A stretch of 41,549 nt of DNA from Nitrospirota bacterium (GCA_016207885.1 JACQZE010000031.1:1-41549); one strand, 5' to 3'; shown: positions 16,511 through 25,686, counted from the stretch's first letter. Numbers and translations are program-made. The notes: a model not told the origin generated them from the sequence alone.

Positions 16511-17885
16511 CAACTATCTCCCAATGCCCGCCTCTATCAGGGCCGACGCGCCTAAGTAATCCCTGTTCCCTCAGTTTTGTTATATTTTTTTTAACAGCCC
16601 TGTCGCTTATCCCAAGTTTTTCAGCTAACTCCTTAATAGTTACTGTTGCCTGTTCCTTTATAATATCTAATATTTTCTGGGAACTTTTCTGGGAACTTTT
16701 CTGGGAACTTTTCTGGGAACTTTTCTGGGTAGTATCCTCTATCTCTCCAGCTTTAAGCGAATACCGTGGATCGCGATAAAAAATGGCCCTGAAGAATGAA
16801 TCCATTTCAAAGACAGGTTCTTTCAGGCCGGCTTCAACCATAAGCATCCTCATGCGATTGATGCCTGTGCCCATGCGTTCAACTTTATCCATGCGATGAA
16901 ATAAATCAGCAATGATCGGATTCCGTCTTACAGAAGACTTGCCGAAATCCCGCTTGGCCATACCTTCAACCAATCCTCCAGGGTTTTCTATTTCGACACG
17001 GTCATCGAAAACCCTTACATAGATACTGGTTCCTTTAATCGCATAATTCCTGTGTACAATTGCATTAACAACAGCCTCCCTTAACGCATCCAGTGGAATC
17101 TCATAAATATCAAACCGGTTAAATTCACGAATTTCACTTCTTACATTCAGATGTTTCTTAAGGAAAGCAACTGCTTCATTGAACTGCAGTAGAAGATCGT
17201 CTCTCACATCCTTCCGGTCATAAATATTAGTTCTTTCAGTTCCTTTAAAGGCCGCGAAGATGCTCTCTGAATGAGGGATGAACTTTTCAACTTTGGAGGC
17301 AAACATTAAGGCCCCTGCATTGTTGATTTTGCCTTTTCTGTAAATGCTCAGACTTGTGAGAAAGGCGGCAAGATTTGCCTTGCTGATCTTATAGGGCGTA
17401 TTCGCTTCCTGCAGAAATGTTTTCACTTTCTTAAGTGAAATATCCTTAAGATTTGAATCGCTGCAAGTGATATCCTCAAAGGATATTTCATCGGTTTCAC
17501 GAAAGATAGACCGCACCTCCCGCTGCGTCATCTTCTGTGTCACTGCGTCAAGCCGCCTGTAATAACCTGAAGATGAGCCGTAAGGCTTTTCATCTCCCTC
17601 GGCGACTTCAACAACAACGATCTTTCCCTTCTGACGGATTTTCTTAATGTGAATTGATGGATCACAGTTCCGGGCAATAGCATTTATTTCCGCCTTCATT
17701 CTATTGGTCAGCGTCTCTCCGACAACCTTTCCTCTGTCATCAACTCCAAGAAGCAATAATCCGCCCTTTGAATTGGCAAAAGCTACAATATCACGGTCAA
17801 TCTTTGGAGTGTATCTCTCCTTAAACTCAACCGTTAAGCCTTCTCCTTCTTTAATCAGAATGTTTATCTTGTCGGCATCGATCAT
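16503..17885 (-). CDS. AlbA_2 domain transcriptional regulator with KSSQ tandem repeat
   Basis: This 460-residue protein has an AlbA_2 domain (TVEFKERYTPKIDRDIVAFANSKGG, LLLGVDDRGKVVG) at residues about 15-120. The HATPase_c_4-like part follows (YEIPLDALREAVVNAIVHRNY, RVEIENPGGLVEG, VERMGTGINRMR). Then comes a linker of five QKSS-type repeats (about residues 388-408), and a winged-helix DNA-binding end, TVTIKELAEKLGISDRAVKKNI. It probably binds DNA and may regulate its own gene through the palindrome at 17930-17943. The ATG has AAGGGGA 10 bp upstream. The nearest relative here is the neighbouring 14525-16372 gene, with the same domain plan. Confidence 0.85.
   Translation of the reverse strand: MIDADKINILIKEGEGLTVEFKERYTPKIDRDIVAFANSKGGLLLLGVDDRGKVVGETLTNRMKAEINAIARNCDPSIHIKKIRQKGKIVVVEVAEGDEKPYGSSSGYYRRLDAVTQKMTQREVRSIFRETDEISFEDITCSDSNLKDISLKKVKTFLQEANTPYKISKANLAAFLTSLSIYRKGKINNAGALMFASKVEKFIPHSESIFAAFKGTERTNIYDRKDVRDDLLLQFNEAVAFLKKHLNVRSEIREFNRFDIYEIPLDALREAVVNAIVHRNYAIKGTSIYVRVFDDRVEIENPGGLVEGMAKRDFGKSSVRRNPIIADLFHRMDKVERMGTGINRMRMLMVEAGLKEPVFEMDSFFRAIFYRDPRYSLKAGEIEDTTQKSSQKSSQKSSQKSSQKILDIIKEQATVTIKELAEKLGISDRAVKKNITKLREQGLLRRVGPDRGGHWEIVDV
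16673..16729 (-). repeat. 12-bp in-frame tandem repeat
   Basis: The unit TTTTCTGGGAAC is repeated four full times plus a partial copy with almost no differences. It encodes Lys-Ser-Ser-Gln units in the linker before the winged helix. Near-perfect identity at DNA level suggests recent slippage; copy-number change would alter linker length without shifting the frame. Confidence 0.9.
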
Positions 17886-17929
17886 TTAATCAAAATCCCC
17901 TTCTAAACCACATTCCATTTTACAGCAAA

Positions 17930-17943
17930 CAACATATATGTTG
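17930..17943. promoter_or_regulatory. Palindromic operator candidate upstream of the second AlbA_2 gene
   Basis: CAACATATATGTTG is a perfect 14-bp palindrome 45 bp upstream of the ATG of the 16503-17885 gene. The same neighbourhood (CATTTTACA before it) also occurs before the palindrome of the first AlbA_2 gene, so both starts share an operator-like block. Confidence 0.5.
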
Positions 17944-18036
17944 CTATAATTTATTCCATCATGACTTTCATATTTCTTCCCCCTTAAGTTACAATTTAAA
18001 CGAAACAAATCACTTTGCACTTCAATTTTCGAGATA

Positions 18037-19005
18037 ATGATAAAAAATACATCAGACATGATTAAGGTCGGGGTCATAGGCGTTGGTTCCATAGGAAGGC
18101 ATCACGCGAGGATATATGCTGAAATGAAGAACGCAGCCCTTGTCGGTATTGTGGATTATGATATCGAAAGGGCGCGGGAACTTGCTTCTCAGTACAATTG
18201 CAAAGCATATAAAGACCATATGGAAATGATGGATGAAGTGGATGCCGTAAGCATCGCCGTGCCTACGACTCTGCACCATAAGGTCGCAATGGACTTTCTC
18301 AAACACGGCAAAGACATACTTGTTGAAAAACCTATAACCTCCACATTGCAGGAGGCGGATGAACTGATATCAGAGGCGGACAAAAAAGGGCTGATAATTC
18401 AGGTGGGACATCTTGAGAGGTTCAATTCAGGCGTCTCGCTCATAAGCAGCATGATCGATAAGCCCAGCTTCATAGAGTCACAGCGCCTCTCCCCATTTCT
18501 CGGCAGAGGGATAGATGTTGATGTGACTCTTGACTTAATGATACATGATATAGATATAATACTCAGCCTTGTAAATTCAGATATAACCGACATCCGCGCA
18601 ACCGGCGCCTCTGTACTCACGGATAATATAGATGTCGCGCATGCCTGGATCGAATTTGAGAACGGCTGTGTCGCTGAAGCTGTCACCAGCAGGATGGCAG
18701 ATGAGAAGAAGAGGCAGTTGAAGGTCTTTCAGCACGACGCCTTTCTGAACCTCGATTATCAGAATCAGGAAGTCTCATGCGTAAGAAGGCACGGTACTGA
18801 AGTGAATAGTGAGACGCTGAAGGCCGAGACAAAGGAACCTTTAAAAGAGCAGCTGATATCTTTTGTTGACTGTATAATTAACAGAACTAAACCTATTGTA
18901 TCGGGCCACGCCGGAAAGGAAGCCCTAAAGATAGCGCTAAAGGTCTCTGAACTGATCCGCCGCGAAAACAGGAAAGCTCAGGCAGCTAAATCATATGACA
19001 AATAA
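18037..19005 (+). CDS. gnnA: Gfo/Idh/MocA oxidoreductase, probable UDP-GlcNAc 3-dehydrogenase (GnnA-like)
   Basis: This 322-residue NAD(P)-dependent sugar oxidoreductase has a Rossmann start [20 protein letters not shown] (residues 11-30), VEKPIT with Glu97-Lys98-Pro99 as the family active-site motif, and the C-terminal half with HLERFNSG and [11 protein letters not shown]. In Acidithiobacillus ferrooxidans, gnnA and gnnB lie between lpxA and lpxB, and their products oxidise and transaminate C3 of UDP-GlcNAc. The same order is seen here. A second ATG (18058) would remove seven residues. Its stop region overlaps the next gene by 11 bp. A WbpB-like role in O-antigen sugar synthesis is the alternative. 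Confidence 0.8.
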   Translation: MIKNTSDMIKVGVIGVGSIGRHHARIYAEMKNAALVGIVDYDIERARELASQYNCKAYKDHMEMMDEVDAVSIAVPTTLHHKVAMDFLKHGKDILVEKPITSTLQEADELISEADKKGLIIQVGHLERFNSGVSLISSMIDKPSFIESQRLSPFLGRGIDVDVTLDLMIHDIDIILSLVNSDITDIRATGASVLTDNIDVAHAWIEFENGCVAEAVTSRMADEKKRQLKVFQHDAFLNLDYQNQEVSCVRRHGTEVNSETLKAETKEPLKEQLISFVDCIINRTKPIVSGHAGKEALKIALKVSELIRRENRKAQAAKSYDK

Positions 19006-20104
19006 TAAACCGACAATACCGATGCTGGATCTCAAGATCCAGTACAACTCGCTCCGGGGCGAGATCGAGAAAGCCATTCACGAAATATCGGAAAGCGGCA
19101 TCTTCATTCTCGGCCAGAATGTCGCTTCATTTGAAAAAGAGGTCGCGGCATATCATGGCGTCAGGTACGCTGTCGGGGTCGCATCCGGAACAGACGCGCT
19201 CCACCTCGCTCTCAAAGCTATCGGCATTAAAACAGGTGACGAGGTTATCACAACCCCTTTCACCTTTATAGCCGCTGCTGAAGCCATAACCTATGACGGC
19301 GGAGTCCCTGTATTTGTTGATATCGACAAAGAGACCTTCAACATAGACCCGGCAAAGATAGAAGAGAAGATAACCCCCAGAACAAAGGCCATAGTGCCTG
19401 TGCACCTCTTCGGGTCGCCTGCCAATATGGATGAGATCATGGCGATAGCAAAGAAACACAATCTCAGGGTCATTGAAGACTGCGCGCAGGCATTCGGCGC
19501 GAAATATAAGGGCAAGGCAACCGGAAGCATCGGTGACGCGGGCTGTTTCAGTTTTTATCCGAGCAAAAACCTCGGAGCCTATGGAGACGGCGGCATCATT
19601 GTGACCGATGACCAGGAGATATATGACACTGTTAAACTGCTGCGCAACCACGGGAGCGCTGTAGTATATCATCACAAGTTTGTCGGCTATAACAGCAGGC
19701 TTGATGAGTTTCAGGCAGCTATCCTCAGAATAAAACTTAAACATATAGATGTCTATAATCAGAAGAGGCGCGACATAGCAAAAATATATTCTTCACTCAT
19801 GTCCCACGCTGTCAAGTGCCCCTCCGTGCCGTCCGGGACAACACATGTTTATCATCAATACACCATAAGGTCAAAAAAACGCGATCTCATCAAAAAAGAG
19901 CTTGCAGATAATGCAGCCTCATCCGTTGTCTATTACCCCATCCCGCTCCACCTGCAGGAGGCATTCGGATATCTGGGACATAAGCCGGGTGACTTCCCTG
20001 AAAGTGAAGCTGCTGCCAATGAAGTTCTATCTCTCCCCATATATCCTGAAATGGAACCTGAACAGGCAGAGTTCATATCTAAAGTTATATTGAATTGTCT
20101 TTGA
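18995..20104 (+). CDS. gnnB: DegT/DnrJ/EryC1 aminotransferase, probable UDP-3-keto-GlcNAc transaminase (GnnB-like)
   Basis: This 369-residue PLP-dependent sugar aminotransferase shows [40 protein letters not shown] (Asp162 contacts the pyridine ring) and [15 protein letters not shown], with Lys191 as the PLP Schiff-base residue. With the upstream oxidoreductase it would make UDP-2-acetamido-3-amino-glucose (UDP-GlcNAc3N) for lipid A. The overlap with the upstream gene (11 bp) supports translational coupling. The family also includes WbpE-type enzymes for O-antigen sugars; the lpxA-lpxB context favours GnnB. Confidence 0.82.
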   Translation: MTNNKPTIPMLDLKIQYNSLRGEIEKAIHEISESGIFILGQNVASFEKEVAAYHGVRYAVGVASGTDALHLALKAIGIKTGDEVITTPFTFIAAAEAITYDGGVPVFVDIDKETFNIDPAKIEEKITPRTKAIVPVHLFGSPANMDEIMAIAKKHNLRVIEDCAQAFGAKYKGKATGSIGDAGCFSFYPSKNLGAYGDGGIIVTDDQEIYDTVKLLRNHGSAVVYHHKFVGYNSRLDEFQAAILRIKLKHIDVYNQKRRDIAKIYSSLMSHAVKCPSVPSGTTHVYHQYTIRSKKRDLIKKELADNAASSVVYYPIPLHLQEAFGYLGHKPGDFPESEAAANEVLSLPIYPEMEPEQAEFISKVILNCL

Positions 20105-20169
20105 CCGGTTTGCAATTCAAAAAAAGATAGTTTAATTTATAAAAAAAGCATGTTTCTCTGCAGGTCTAT

Positions 20170-20478
20170 ATGAGCAACTTAAAAAGACAACTAAGGCCCG
20201 GCTTCACAGATACCTTTACCCGCATGTTTTCGATCATTACCATAATATTCGGCCTTCTTCTGCTTTCAAAAACAATGGATCCGGTATTTGAGGGCAGTGA
20301 AAATTTTGATCTCTTTCTTCTTCTTCTCGGGCTGCATGGGGTAATAACAAACCCGTATGACGCAGGAAGCGTCAGAAAGCTTCTATGTAATGTCAGCTTA
20401 TTGGCCGCATTTATGTTGATAATATATTCAGTCGTTCTATTATTTAAAAAATTCGGCCTGATAGGCACCATGTCTTAA
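20170..20478 (+). CDS. Small two-helix membrane protein, unknown function
   Basis: This 102-residue ORF lies between the aminotransferase and lpxB, on the operon strand. It has two strong hydrophobic segments (about residues 19-34 and 72-94) and a short loop containing LHGVITNPYDAGSVRKLL. The ribosome site is weak (GCAGGT), and no family is recognised. Its position inside a lipid A cluster makes a membrane-linked role plausible but is not evidence of one. An equally long frame on the other strand makes coding status less sure. Confidence 0.5.
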   Translation: MSNLKRQLRPGFTDTFTRMFSIITIIFGLLLLSKTMDPVFEGSENFDLFLLLLGLHGVITNPYDAGSVRKLLCNVSLLAAFMLIIYSVVLLFKKFGLIGTMS

Positions 20479-20545
20479 TACACCGCCTGTTTGCTGATAA
20501 CTGCTTTTCCTGTTCCTGCCCTGCCATTGATTAAACCTCGAAAGA

Positions 20546-21691
20546 ATGATATTTTACTTGATGTCAAAAACAATGATGATCAGCGCCGGAGAGGCATCTG
20601 GTGAACTCTACGGAGCGCTTATGAGCAGAGAGGTAAAGACAAGATGGCCTGAAACTGAGATATTCGGCATCGGCGGCGCAAAAATGGAAGGCGAGGGAGT
20701 GGAGCTGATCGCAAAGATCACAAGCGTGATGGGATTCACAGAGGCGGTCAAACATCTTGGAAAGATAAGAGAGAACTTCAAAAAGGCAAAGGATGCGCTT
20801 GTTAACAGAAAGCCGGATATCCTCGTGCTCATTGATTATCCTGATTTCAACCTGGCGCTGGCAAAGAAGGCGAAATCAGCCGGCATTCCCGTGCTTTATT
20901 ATGTCAGCCCGCAGGTCTGGGCGTGGCGCGCGGGGCGGATCAAAAAGATAGCATCACTGGCAGACAAGATAGCTGTGCTCTTCCCTTTTGAGGTTGATTA
21001 CTATAAAGGCACAGGCCTGCCCTGCGAATTTGTAGGCCACCCCATTACAGAAACAATTAATATAAATAAGACGAATGAAGAGCTAAAGATATCATTGGGG
21101 CTGCATCCTGACAAACCGGTGATCACACTCCTGCCCGGCAGCAGGCCTGATGAGATCAGCAGGCACATGCCGGTAATTAACGAAGTCGCTGAAAGGCTGC
21201 ACAATGAACTTCCGGACTTTCAGATAGTCATCCCTCTGGCAGAGGGGTCGGAATCGCCGGAGGGAGTTAAAAGTTATATCACAGTATTCAGGAACCGGAC
21301 GAGAGAAGCTGTTGCCTGCTCGGCTGTCTCACTTGTAGCTTCAGGCACCGCGACCCTTGAGACAGCCCTTCTCGGAACGCCCATGGCTGTATTTTATATC
21401 GTATCGCCTCTGACATACAGCCTGGCGAAACTGCTTGTAAAGGTCAGGTACGCGTCACTCGTCAACATACTTTCCGGAAAAGAGGTTGTCAGAGAGTTGA
21501 TCCAGAAAGATGCGACCACTGACAATATATTCAGGGAGATAAAGAGGATCATTGAAGATAAACCGTACAAAGATGAAATAATTTCCAATCTAAAAAAGGT
21601 CAGGGATGTCATGACAGGCAAGAACCCCTCAAACAGGGTGGCTGCCATGGCAGGTGAAATAGCTGGATGGAACAGTACAAGCGCGTATTAA
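20546..21691 (+). CDS. lpxB: Lipid-A-disaccharide synthase LpxB
   Basis: This 381-residue GT19 glycosyltransferase joins UDP-diacylglucosamine and lipid X. It has MISAGEASGELYGALM, IFGIGGAKMEGEGVE, LVLIDYPDFNLALAKKAK, YYVSPQVWAWRAGRIKKI, PFEVDYYKG and VTLLPGSR-like ITLLPGSRPDEI, all family hallmarks. ATGs at 20546, 20561 and 20573 are possible; the first is used by default, though the conserved part begins at MMISAGEASG. The end overlaps msbA by 25 bp. Confidence 0.95.
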   Translation: MIFYLMSKTMMISAGEASGELYGALMSREVKTRWPETEIFGIGGAKMEGEGVELIAKITSVMGFTEAVKHLGKIRENFKKAKDALVNRKPDILVLIDYPDFNLALAKKAKSAGIPVLYYVSPQVWAWRAGRIKKIASLADKIAVLFPFEVDYYKGTGLPCEFVGHPITETININKTNEELKISLGLHPDKPVITLLPGSRPDEISRHMPVINEVAERLHNELPDFQIVIPLAEGSESPEGVKSYITVFRNRTREAVACSAVSLVASGTATLETALLGTPMAVFYIVSPLTYSLAKLLVKVRYASLVNILSGKEVVRELIQKDATTDNIFREIKRIIEDKPYKDEIISNLKKVRDVMTGKNPSNRVAAMAGEIAGWNSTSAY

Positions 21692-23391
21692 AATATCTAA
21701 AGCCTTACTGGTGGATAATACTTGTTGCCACGATATTCAGCTTATGCGTATCCGGCATCACCGGGGCTATGGCGTGGTACATAAAACCTCTGGTGGACGG
21801 CATCAAAACCGATAAGAGCGTCATCAAGATATATCCTTTTCTATATATATTCTTCATCTTCAGCAAAGGAGTCTTCTCTTTTGCCCACTCATTGCTGATG
21901 CGGATCGTCGGGACAAAGGTTGTAAGAGATGTCAGGGTGCAGCTCTTTAACAAGCTTATCCAGCTTCCAATGAGCTTCTTCGTAAAAAAACCTTCCGGCG
22001 AGCTGATCTCAAGGGTGATCAATGACTCAGGCGCGCTTGAAGGCGTGCTGGGCTACTCCATAAAAGACATAGTCGTTGAAGGTGCCACATTTATTTTTCT
22101 GATGGTTATAGCTCTGGTAAGGCGGTGGGACCTGACATTAATGGCGCTTATCGTCCTGCCCTTCTCATTCTACATCATTGATAAATTCGGCAAGAAGATG
22201 AAGAAGATATCCCATAAGATACAGGAAGAGATATCCGAGCTGCTCACAAGGCTGAGCGAGAGCATTACCGGCATCAAGATGATAAAGGCCTTCATGAGAG
22301 AGAAGTTCCATGAAGACAAGTTTAACGAAGCAAACAGCGGTTACTACAGAATATCGATCAAAGCCTCCCGCACCACGGAATATTCCAAGCTCCTGCATGA
22401 GATAATAATGGGCATCGGCCTGACCGGGATAATGTTCTACGGCTTCTACCTCGTATACTACGACAAGATGACATTCGGTGATTTTTTCTCAGTCTTTACC
22501 GCAATAGGCCTGATGATGACCCCGATCAAGAGAATAGGTGCTGCGAATAATAATCTTCAGAGCGCGCGCGCTGCCGCTGAAAGGATATTCTACATGCTTG
22601 ACCAGGCGCCTGAAAAAGACGGAACCATCGACATCCCTGCCATCAGTAAGGACCTCGTATTCAATAATGTGAGCTTTGCTTATCCGGGAACAAAAAAGAA
22701 GGTGCTTTCAGGCATTGACTTCCATGTTAAGAAGGGTGAGCTTATAGCGATAGTAGGAAAAAGCGGCGCCGGCAAGACCACGCTCGCAGACATGCTTCCG
22801 AGGTTCTACAGGCCTACAGAAGGCAATATAACGATTGACGGCGTAGATATTAATGATGCCACATTCAGGTCTCTCAGGGAGAATATCGCCATAGTCAGCC
22901 AGGATATAATCCTCTTTAATGAGACGCTGAAAGACAACATCAAAATGGGCAAGCTTGATGCTTCGGATGAAGAAGTGATAGACGCGGCAAAGGCTGCCTA
23001 TGCGCATGATTTCATAATGGATATGCCGGAGGGCTACGATACCGTCATAGGCGAAAGAGGGGTCAGGCTTTCAGGCGGGCAGAAGCAGAGGATATCCATA
23101 GCAAGGGCGCTGCTGAAGAACCCTCCAATACTCGTGCTTGATGAGGCCACATCTTCCCTTGATACAACCTCTGAAATGATCGTGCAGAAGGCGCTTGACA
23201 ACCTTATGACGAACAGGACGACCTTTGTCATAGCGCACAGGCTCTCGACAGTAAGAAAGGCTGACAGGATAATCGTGATCGACCAGTCAAAGATAGCTGA
23301 ATCAGGCACGCATGAAGAACTGCTTGAGAAAGGCGGCATGTATAAATCCCTATATCAGTCGCAATTTGAAAAAGATGCTTCTGCTCTATAA
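21667..23391 (+). CDS. msbA: Lipid A export ATP-binding/permease protein MsbA
   Basis: This 574-residue ABC half-transporter has six membrane helices in residues 1-310 and an ATPase with Walker A VGKSGAGKTTLADM (about 363), Q-loop SQDIILFN, signature LSGGQKQRISIARALL (about 467), Walker B ILVLDEATSSLD and H-loop IAHRLSTV. It flips core-lipid A across the inner membrane. The call over other exporters rests on its position between lpxB and waaA. It overlaps lpxB by 25 bp and waaA by 17 bp. Confidence 0.93.
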   Translation: MEQYKRVLKYLKPYWWIILVATIFSLCVSGITGAMAWYIKPLVDGIKTDKSVIKIYPFLYIFFIFSKGVFSFAHSLLMRIVGTKVVRDVRVQLFNKLIQLPMSFFVKKPSGELISRVINDSGALEGVLGYSIKDIVVEGATFIFLMVIALVRRWDLTLMALIVLPFSFYIIDKFGKKMKKISHKIQEEISELLTRLSESITGIKMIKAFMREKFHEDKFNEANSGYYRISIKASRTTEYSKLLHEIIMGIGLTGIMFYGFYLVYYDKMTFGDFFSVFTAIGLMMTPIKRIGAANNNLQSARAAAERIFYMLDQAPEKDGTIDIPAISKDLVFNNVSFAYPGTKKKVLSGIDFHVKKGELIAIVGKSGAGKTTLADMLPRFYRPTEGNITIDGVDINDATFRSLRENIAIVSQDIILFNETLKDNIKMGKLDASDEEVIDAAKAAYAHDFIMDMPEGYDTVIGERGVRLSGGQKQRISIARALLKNPPILVLDEATSSLDTTSEMIVQKALDNLMTNRTTFVIAHRLSTVRKADRIIVIDQSKIAESGTHEELLEKGGMYKSLYQSQFEKDASAL

Positions 23392-24622
23392 CATTCTCTC
23401 CACCATTGCTCTTTTTTTTTATCTCCCGCTGCTTTTTTTAAAAAAAGGCCCGGAGGATAAAAGCTCCTTCATACGCGAACGGCTCGGCATATCCACCTAC
23501 ACTCACACCGATATATGGATCCATGCGGTATCAGTGGGCGAGACGATAGCGTGCCTGCCCTTTTTAAAGAAGCTCAAAAAAGATTTTCCCGGCAGAAAGA
23601 TAACATTCTCCACCACCACATATACCGGACAGAAGATAGTTAGAGAGAAGTTCCCCGAGGCTGACAGGATAATGTATATCCCCTGGGATTCCGGCATGTG
23701 CATCAGCAGGGCAATAAGATCCATAAGGCCGAAGCTCTTCATTACGATAGAGACAGAGATATGGCCCCTGATGATCAGCAGAATGAAGAGGTCAGGCACA
23801 AAGATAATACTTCTGAACGGCCGCATCTCTCCACGCTCCTTTAAGGGCTACAAGCGCGCCTCCTTCTTCATGAAGAAAGTACTGTTCGGCATGGATCATC
23901 TATTGATGCAAAGCAAAGGCGACGCTGAAAGGATACTCTCTATAGGAGCTGATCCCACTAAAGTCAGGGTCATGGGCAACTTCAAGTTTGATCTTCATTT
24001 TGGCGGCAGAGCATCCGCGGAATGGATCAATGATATTGCCGGACGTATCCTTATCGCAGGAAGCACGCACAAGGGAGAGGATGAGATCATACTTGATGCC
24101 TTTATCAGGCTTCTTGATGCATTCCCTGATCTTAAGCTCGTGATCGCTCCGAGGCATCCCGAACGGTTCAATGATGTTGAAGCCCTTATCAATGCGCGCG
24201 GCCTCAGCTATATAAGGCGTTCAGATATAAATCCCTCAAGCCGAAACAGATTATTTTCCGTAATCCTTTTAGATACGGTCGGTGAACTGCCTATAGCATT
24301 TTCAAGATCAGCAGTAACATTCATAGGCGGAAGCCTTTTACCCTTTGGAGGGCATAATATATTAGAGCCGGCATATTGGAGCAACCCGATCATCTTCGGC
24401 ACTCACATGGAGAACTTCCCGATCCACAGGGAATTTCTCGATTCCTCAGCAGCCATCCTTGTGATGAATTCATCGGATATAGTAAAGAATGTGACAGAGC
24501 TGCTTAACGCTCCTGAGAGGGCAAAAGCAATGGGAAGCAGAGCCAAAGCGATAGTGGATGAAAATACCGGAGCTGTTGATAAGGCTATCGAACTTGTAAG
24601 GAGATATCTTGGGGCCGCTTAG
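23375..24622 (+). CDS. waaA: 3-deoxy-D-manno-octulosonic acid (Kdo) transferase
   Basis: This 415-residue GT30 enzyme transfers Kdo to lipid IVA. An N-terminal hydrophobic anchor (LLYNILSTIALFFYLPLLFL) is followed by the WIHAVSVGET motif, TYTGQKIVREKFPEA, FITIETEIWPLM, LLNGRISPRSFKGY and, in the C-terminal half, FIGGSLLPFGGHNILEPA. The frame is open earlier, but ATG 23375 gives the conserved N-terminus and overlaps msbA by 17 bp. The last 14 bp overlap lpxK. Confidence 0.95.
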   Translation: MLLLYNILSTIALFFYLPLLFLKKGPEDKSSFIRERLGISTYTHTDIWIHAVSVGETIACLPFLKKLKKDFPGRKITFSTTTYTGQKIVREKFPEADRIMYIPWDSGMCISRAIRSIRPKLFITIETEIWPLMISRMKRSGTKIILLNGRISPRSFKGYKRASFFMKKVLFGMDHLLMQSKGDAERILSIGADPTKVRVMGNFKFDLHFGGRASAEWINDIAGRILIAGSTHKGEDEIILDAFIRLLDAFPDLKLVIAPRHPERFNDVEALINARGLSYIRRSDINPSSRNRLFSVILLDTVGELPIAFSRSAVTFIGGSLLPFGGHNILEPAYWSNPIIFGTHMENFPIHREFLDSSAAILVMNSSDIVKNVTELLNAPERAKAMGSRAKAIVDENTGAVDKAIELVRRYLGAA

Positions 24623-25637
24623 CGCGATATACAGGGCAATACTTGCAGCCAGAAGTTTTTATTACGCTCATATAAACAAGCCGGGCAGGCTTCCGTCCAA
24701 AGTAATAAGCATCGGCAACATCACTCTTGGCGGCACCGGAAAAACTCCTGCGGTGATAGCCGTTGCCGAACACGCGAAAGCGCTCGGCTTCAACCCCTGC
24801 ATCCTCACAAGGGGATATAAAGGAAAAGCAAAAGGGCCGTGCTTTGTGAGCAAGCGCAACCGTATACTGCTCACCGCAGAGGAAGCAGGCGATGAAGCCT
24901 TTCTTATGGCAGAAAAACTAAGCGGCATTCCTGTGGTCATTGGAAAAGACAGATACCTTGCCGGCAAATTCGCATTGAATAAACACAATAATAAGAGGGA
25001 AGAAGCAGAATGCTGCAACCTCTTCATCCTTGATGACGGCTTCCAGCATATCGCGCTGCACAGAGATATGGATGTGCTGCTCATAGACGCAACAAACCCG
25101 TTCAGTAATGAGAGGCTCTTTCCTGAGGGAAGGCTGAGAGAACCTATTAAGGCTATCAGCAGGGCTGATATTATAGTGCTCACAAAGTCGGACACAGCAG
25201 AAAAAGCATCCATAGATTACGCGATGAGAATTATCAAAAGACACAATCCCGACGCTCTTATCTATATGGCAAGCCATAAACCGACATCCCTCGTTACTAT
25301 TTCAGGTGAGGCAGAGGGCATTGAAAAGCTCCAAAATAAAAAGGTTTATGTATTCACCGGCATAGCCAACCCCTCATATTTCAAGTCTATACTTACATCA
25401 AAAGGCGCAACGGTCGCCAGGTTCAAAAAGTTCAGAGACCACCATAAATACACTCAGCGGGAGATAGACAGGATTATCAAGAGCGCAGACGGAATGGAGA
25501 TAATCACTACCGAGAAGGATCTGGTCAAATTAAAAGGCATGCATAACACCGAAGACATCCGCGCATTAAAAATTGAGTTCTCAATCGAAGAAGAGTTTTA
25601 TGCAAAGCTCTTTGAAAAGGTTCAGGCTGCTCAATAA
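24609..25637 (+). CDS. lpxK: Tetraacyldisaccharide 4'-kinase LpxK
   Basis: This 342-residue kinase phosphorylates the 4' position of the lipid A disaccharide. The Walker A region ISIGNITLGGTGKTPAVI (about 34-50) is diagnostic, followed by LTRGYKG, GDEAFLMA, LDDGFQHIALHRDMDVLLID, PEGRLREP and, near the C-terminus, FRDHHKYTQREID. Translation starts at TTG 24609 behind AAGGAG, inside the end of waaA (14-bp overlap). It is the last gene of the envelope cluster; a hairpin repeat follows. Confidence 0.94.
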   Translation: MGPLSAIYRAILAARSFYYAHINKPGRLPSKVISIGNITLGGTGKTPAVIAVAEHAKALGFNPCILTRGYKGKAKGPCFVSKRNRILLTAEEAGDEAFLMAEKLSGIPVVIGKDRYLAGKFALNKHNNKREEAECCNLFILDDGFQHIALHRDMDVLLIDATNPFSNERLFPEGRLREPIKAISRADIIVLTKSDTAEKASIDYAMRIIKRHNPDALIYMASHKPTSLVTISGEAEGIEKLQNKKVYVFTGIANPSYFKSILTSKGATVARFKKFRDHHKYTQREIDRIIKSADGMEIITTEKDLVKLKGMHNTEDIRALKIEFSIEEEFYAKLFEKVQAAQ

Positions 25638-25649
25638 CTCTTCCAGTTA

Positions 25650-25686
25650 TTCCCCTCTAAAAAGAGGGGATAAAGGGGTGTGTCAT
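25650..25686 (+). repeat. Dispersed palindromic repeat, copy 3 (possible lpxK terminator)
   Basis: TCCCCTCT-AAAA-AGAGGGGA (25651-25670) is a strong 8-bp stem 13 bp after the lpxK stop, followed by TAAAGGGGTGTGTC. It is the same hairpin-plus-G-tract design as the copies at 1312 and 40193. No U-run follows; it may still mark the end of the operon. Confidence 0.6.

Noticed and set aside
16673-16729. Possible CRISPR-like array from the short repeat
   Set aside because: Units are 12 bp, contiguous, without spacers, and in frame inside a coding region; no cas genes in the window.
18037-20104. O-antigen ManNAc3NAcA pathway (WbpB/WbpE) as the main call for the oxidoreductase/aminotransferase pair
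   Set aside because: No WbpA, WbpD or WbpI homologues or O-antigen glycosyltransferases are nearby, and the genes lie within the lpx cluster; kept only as an alternative.
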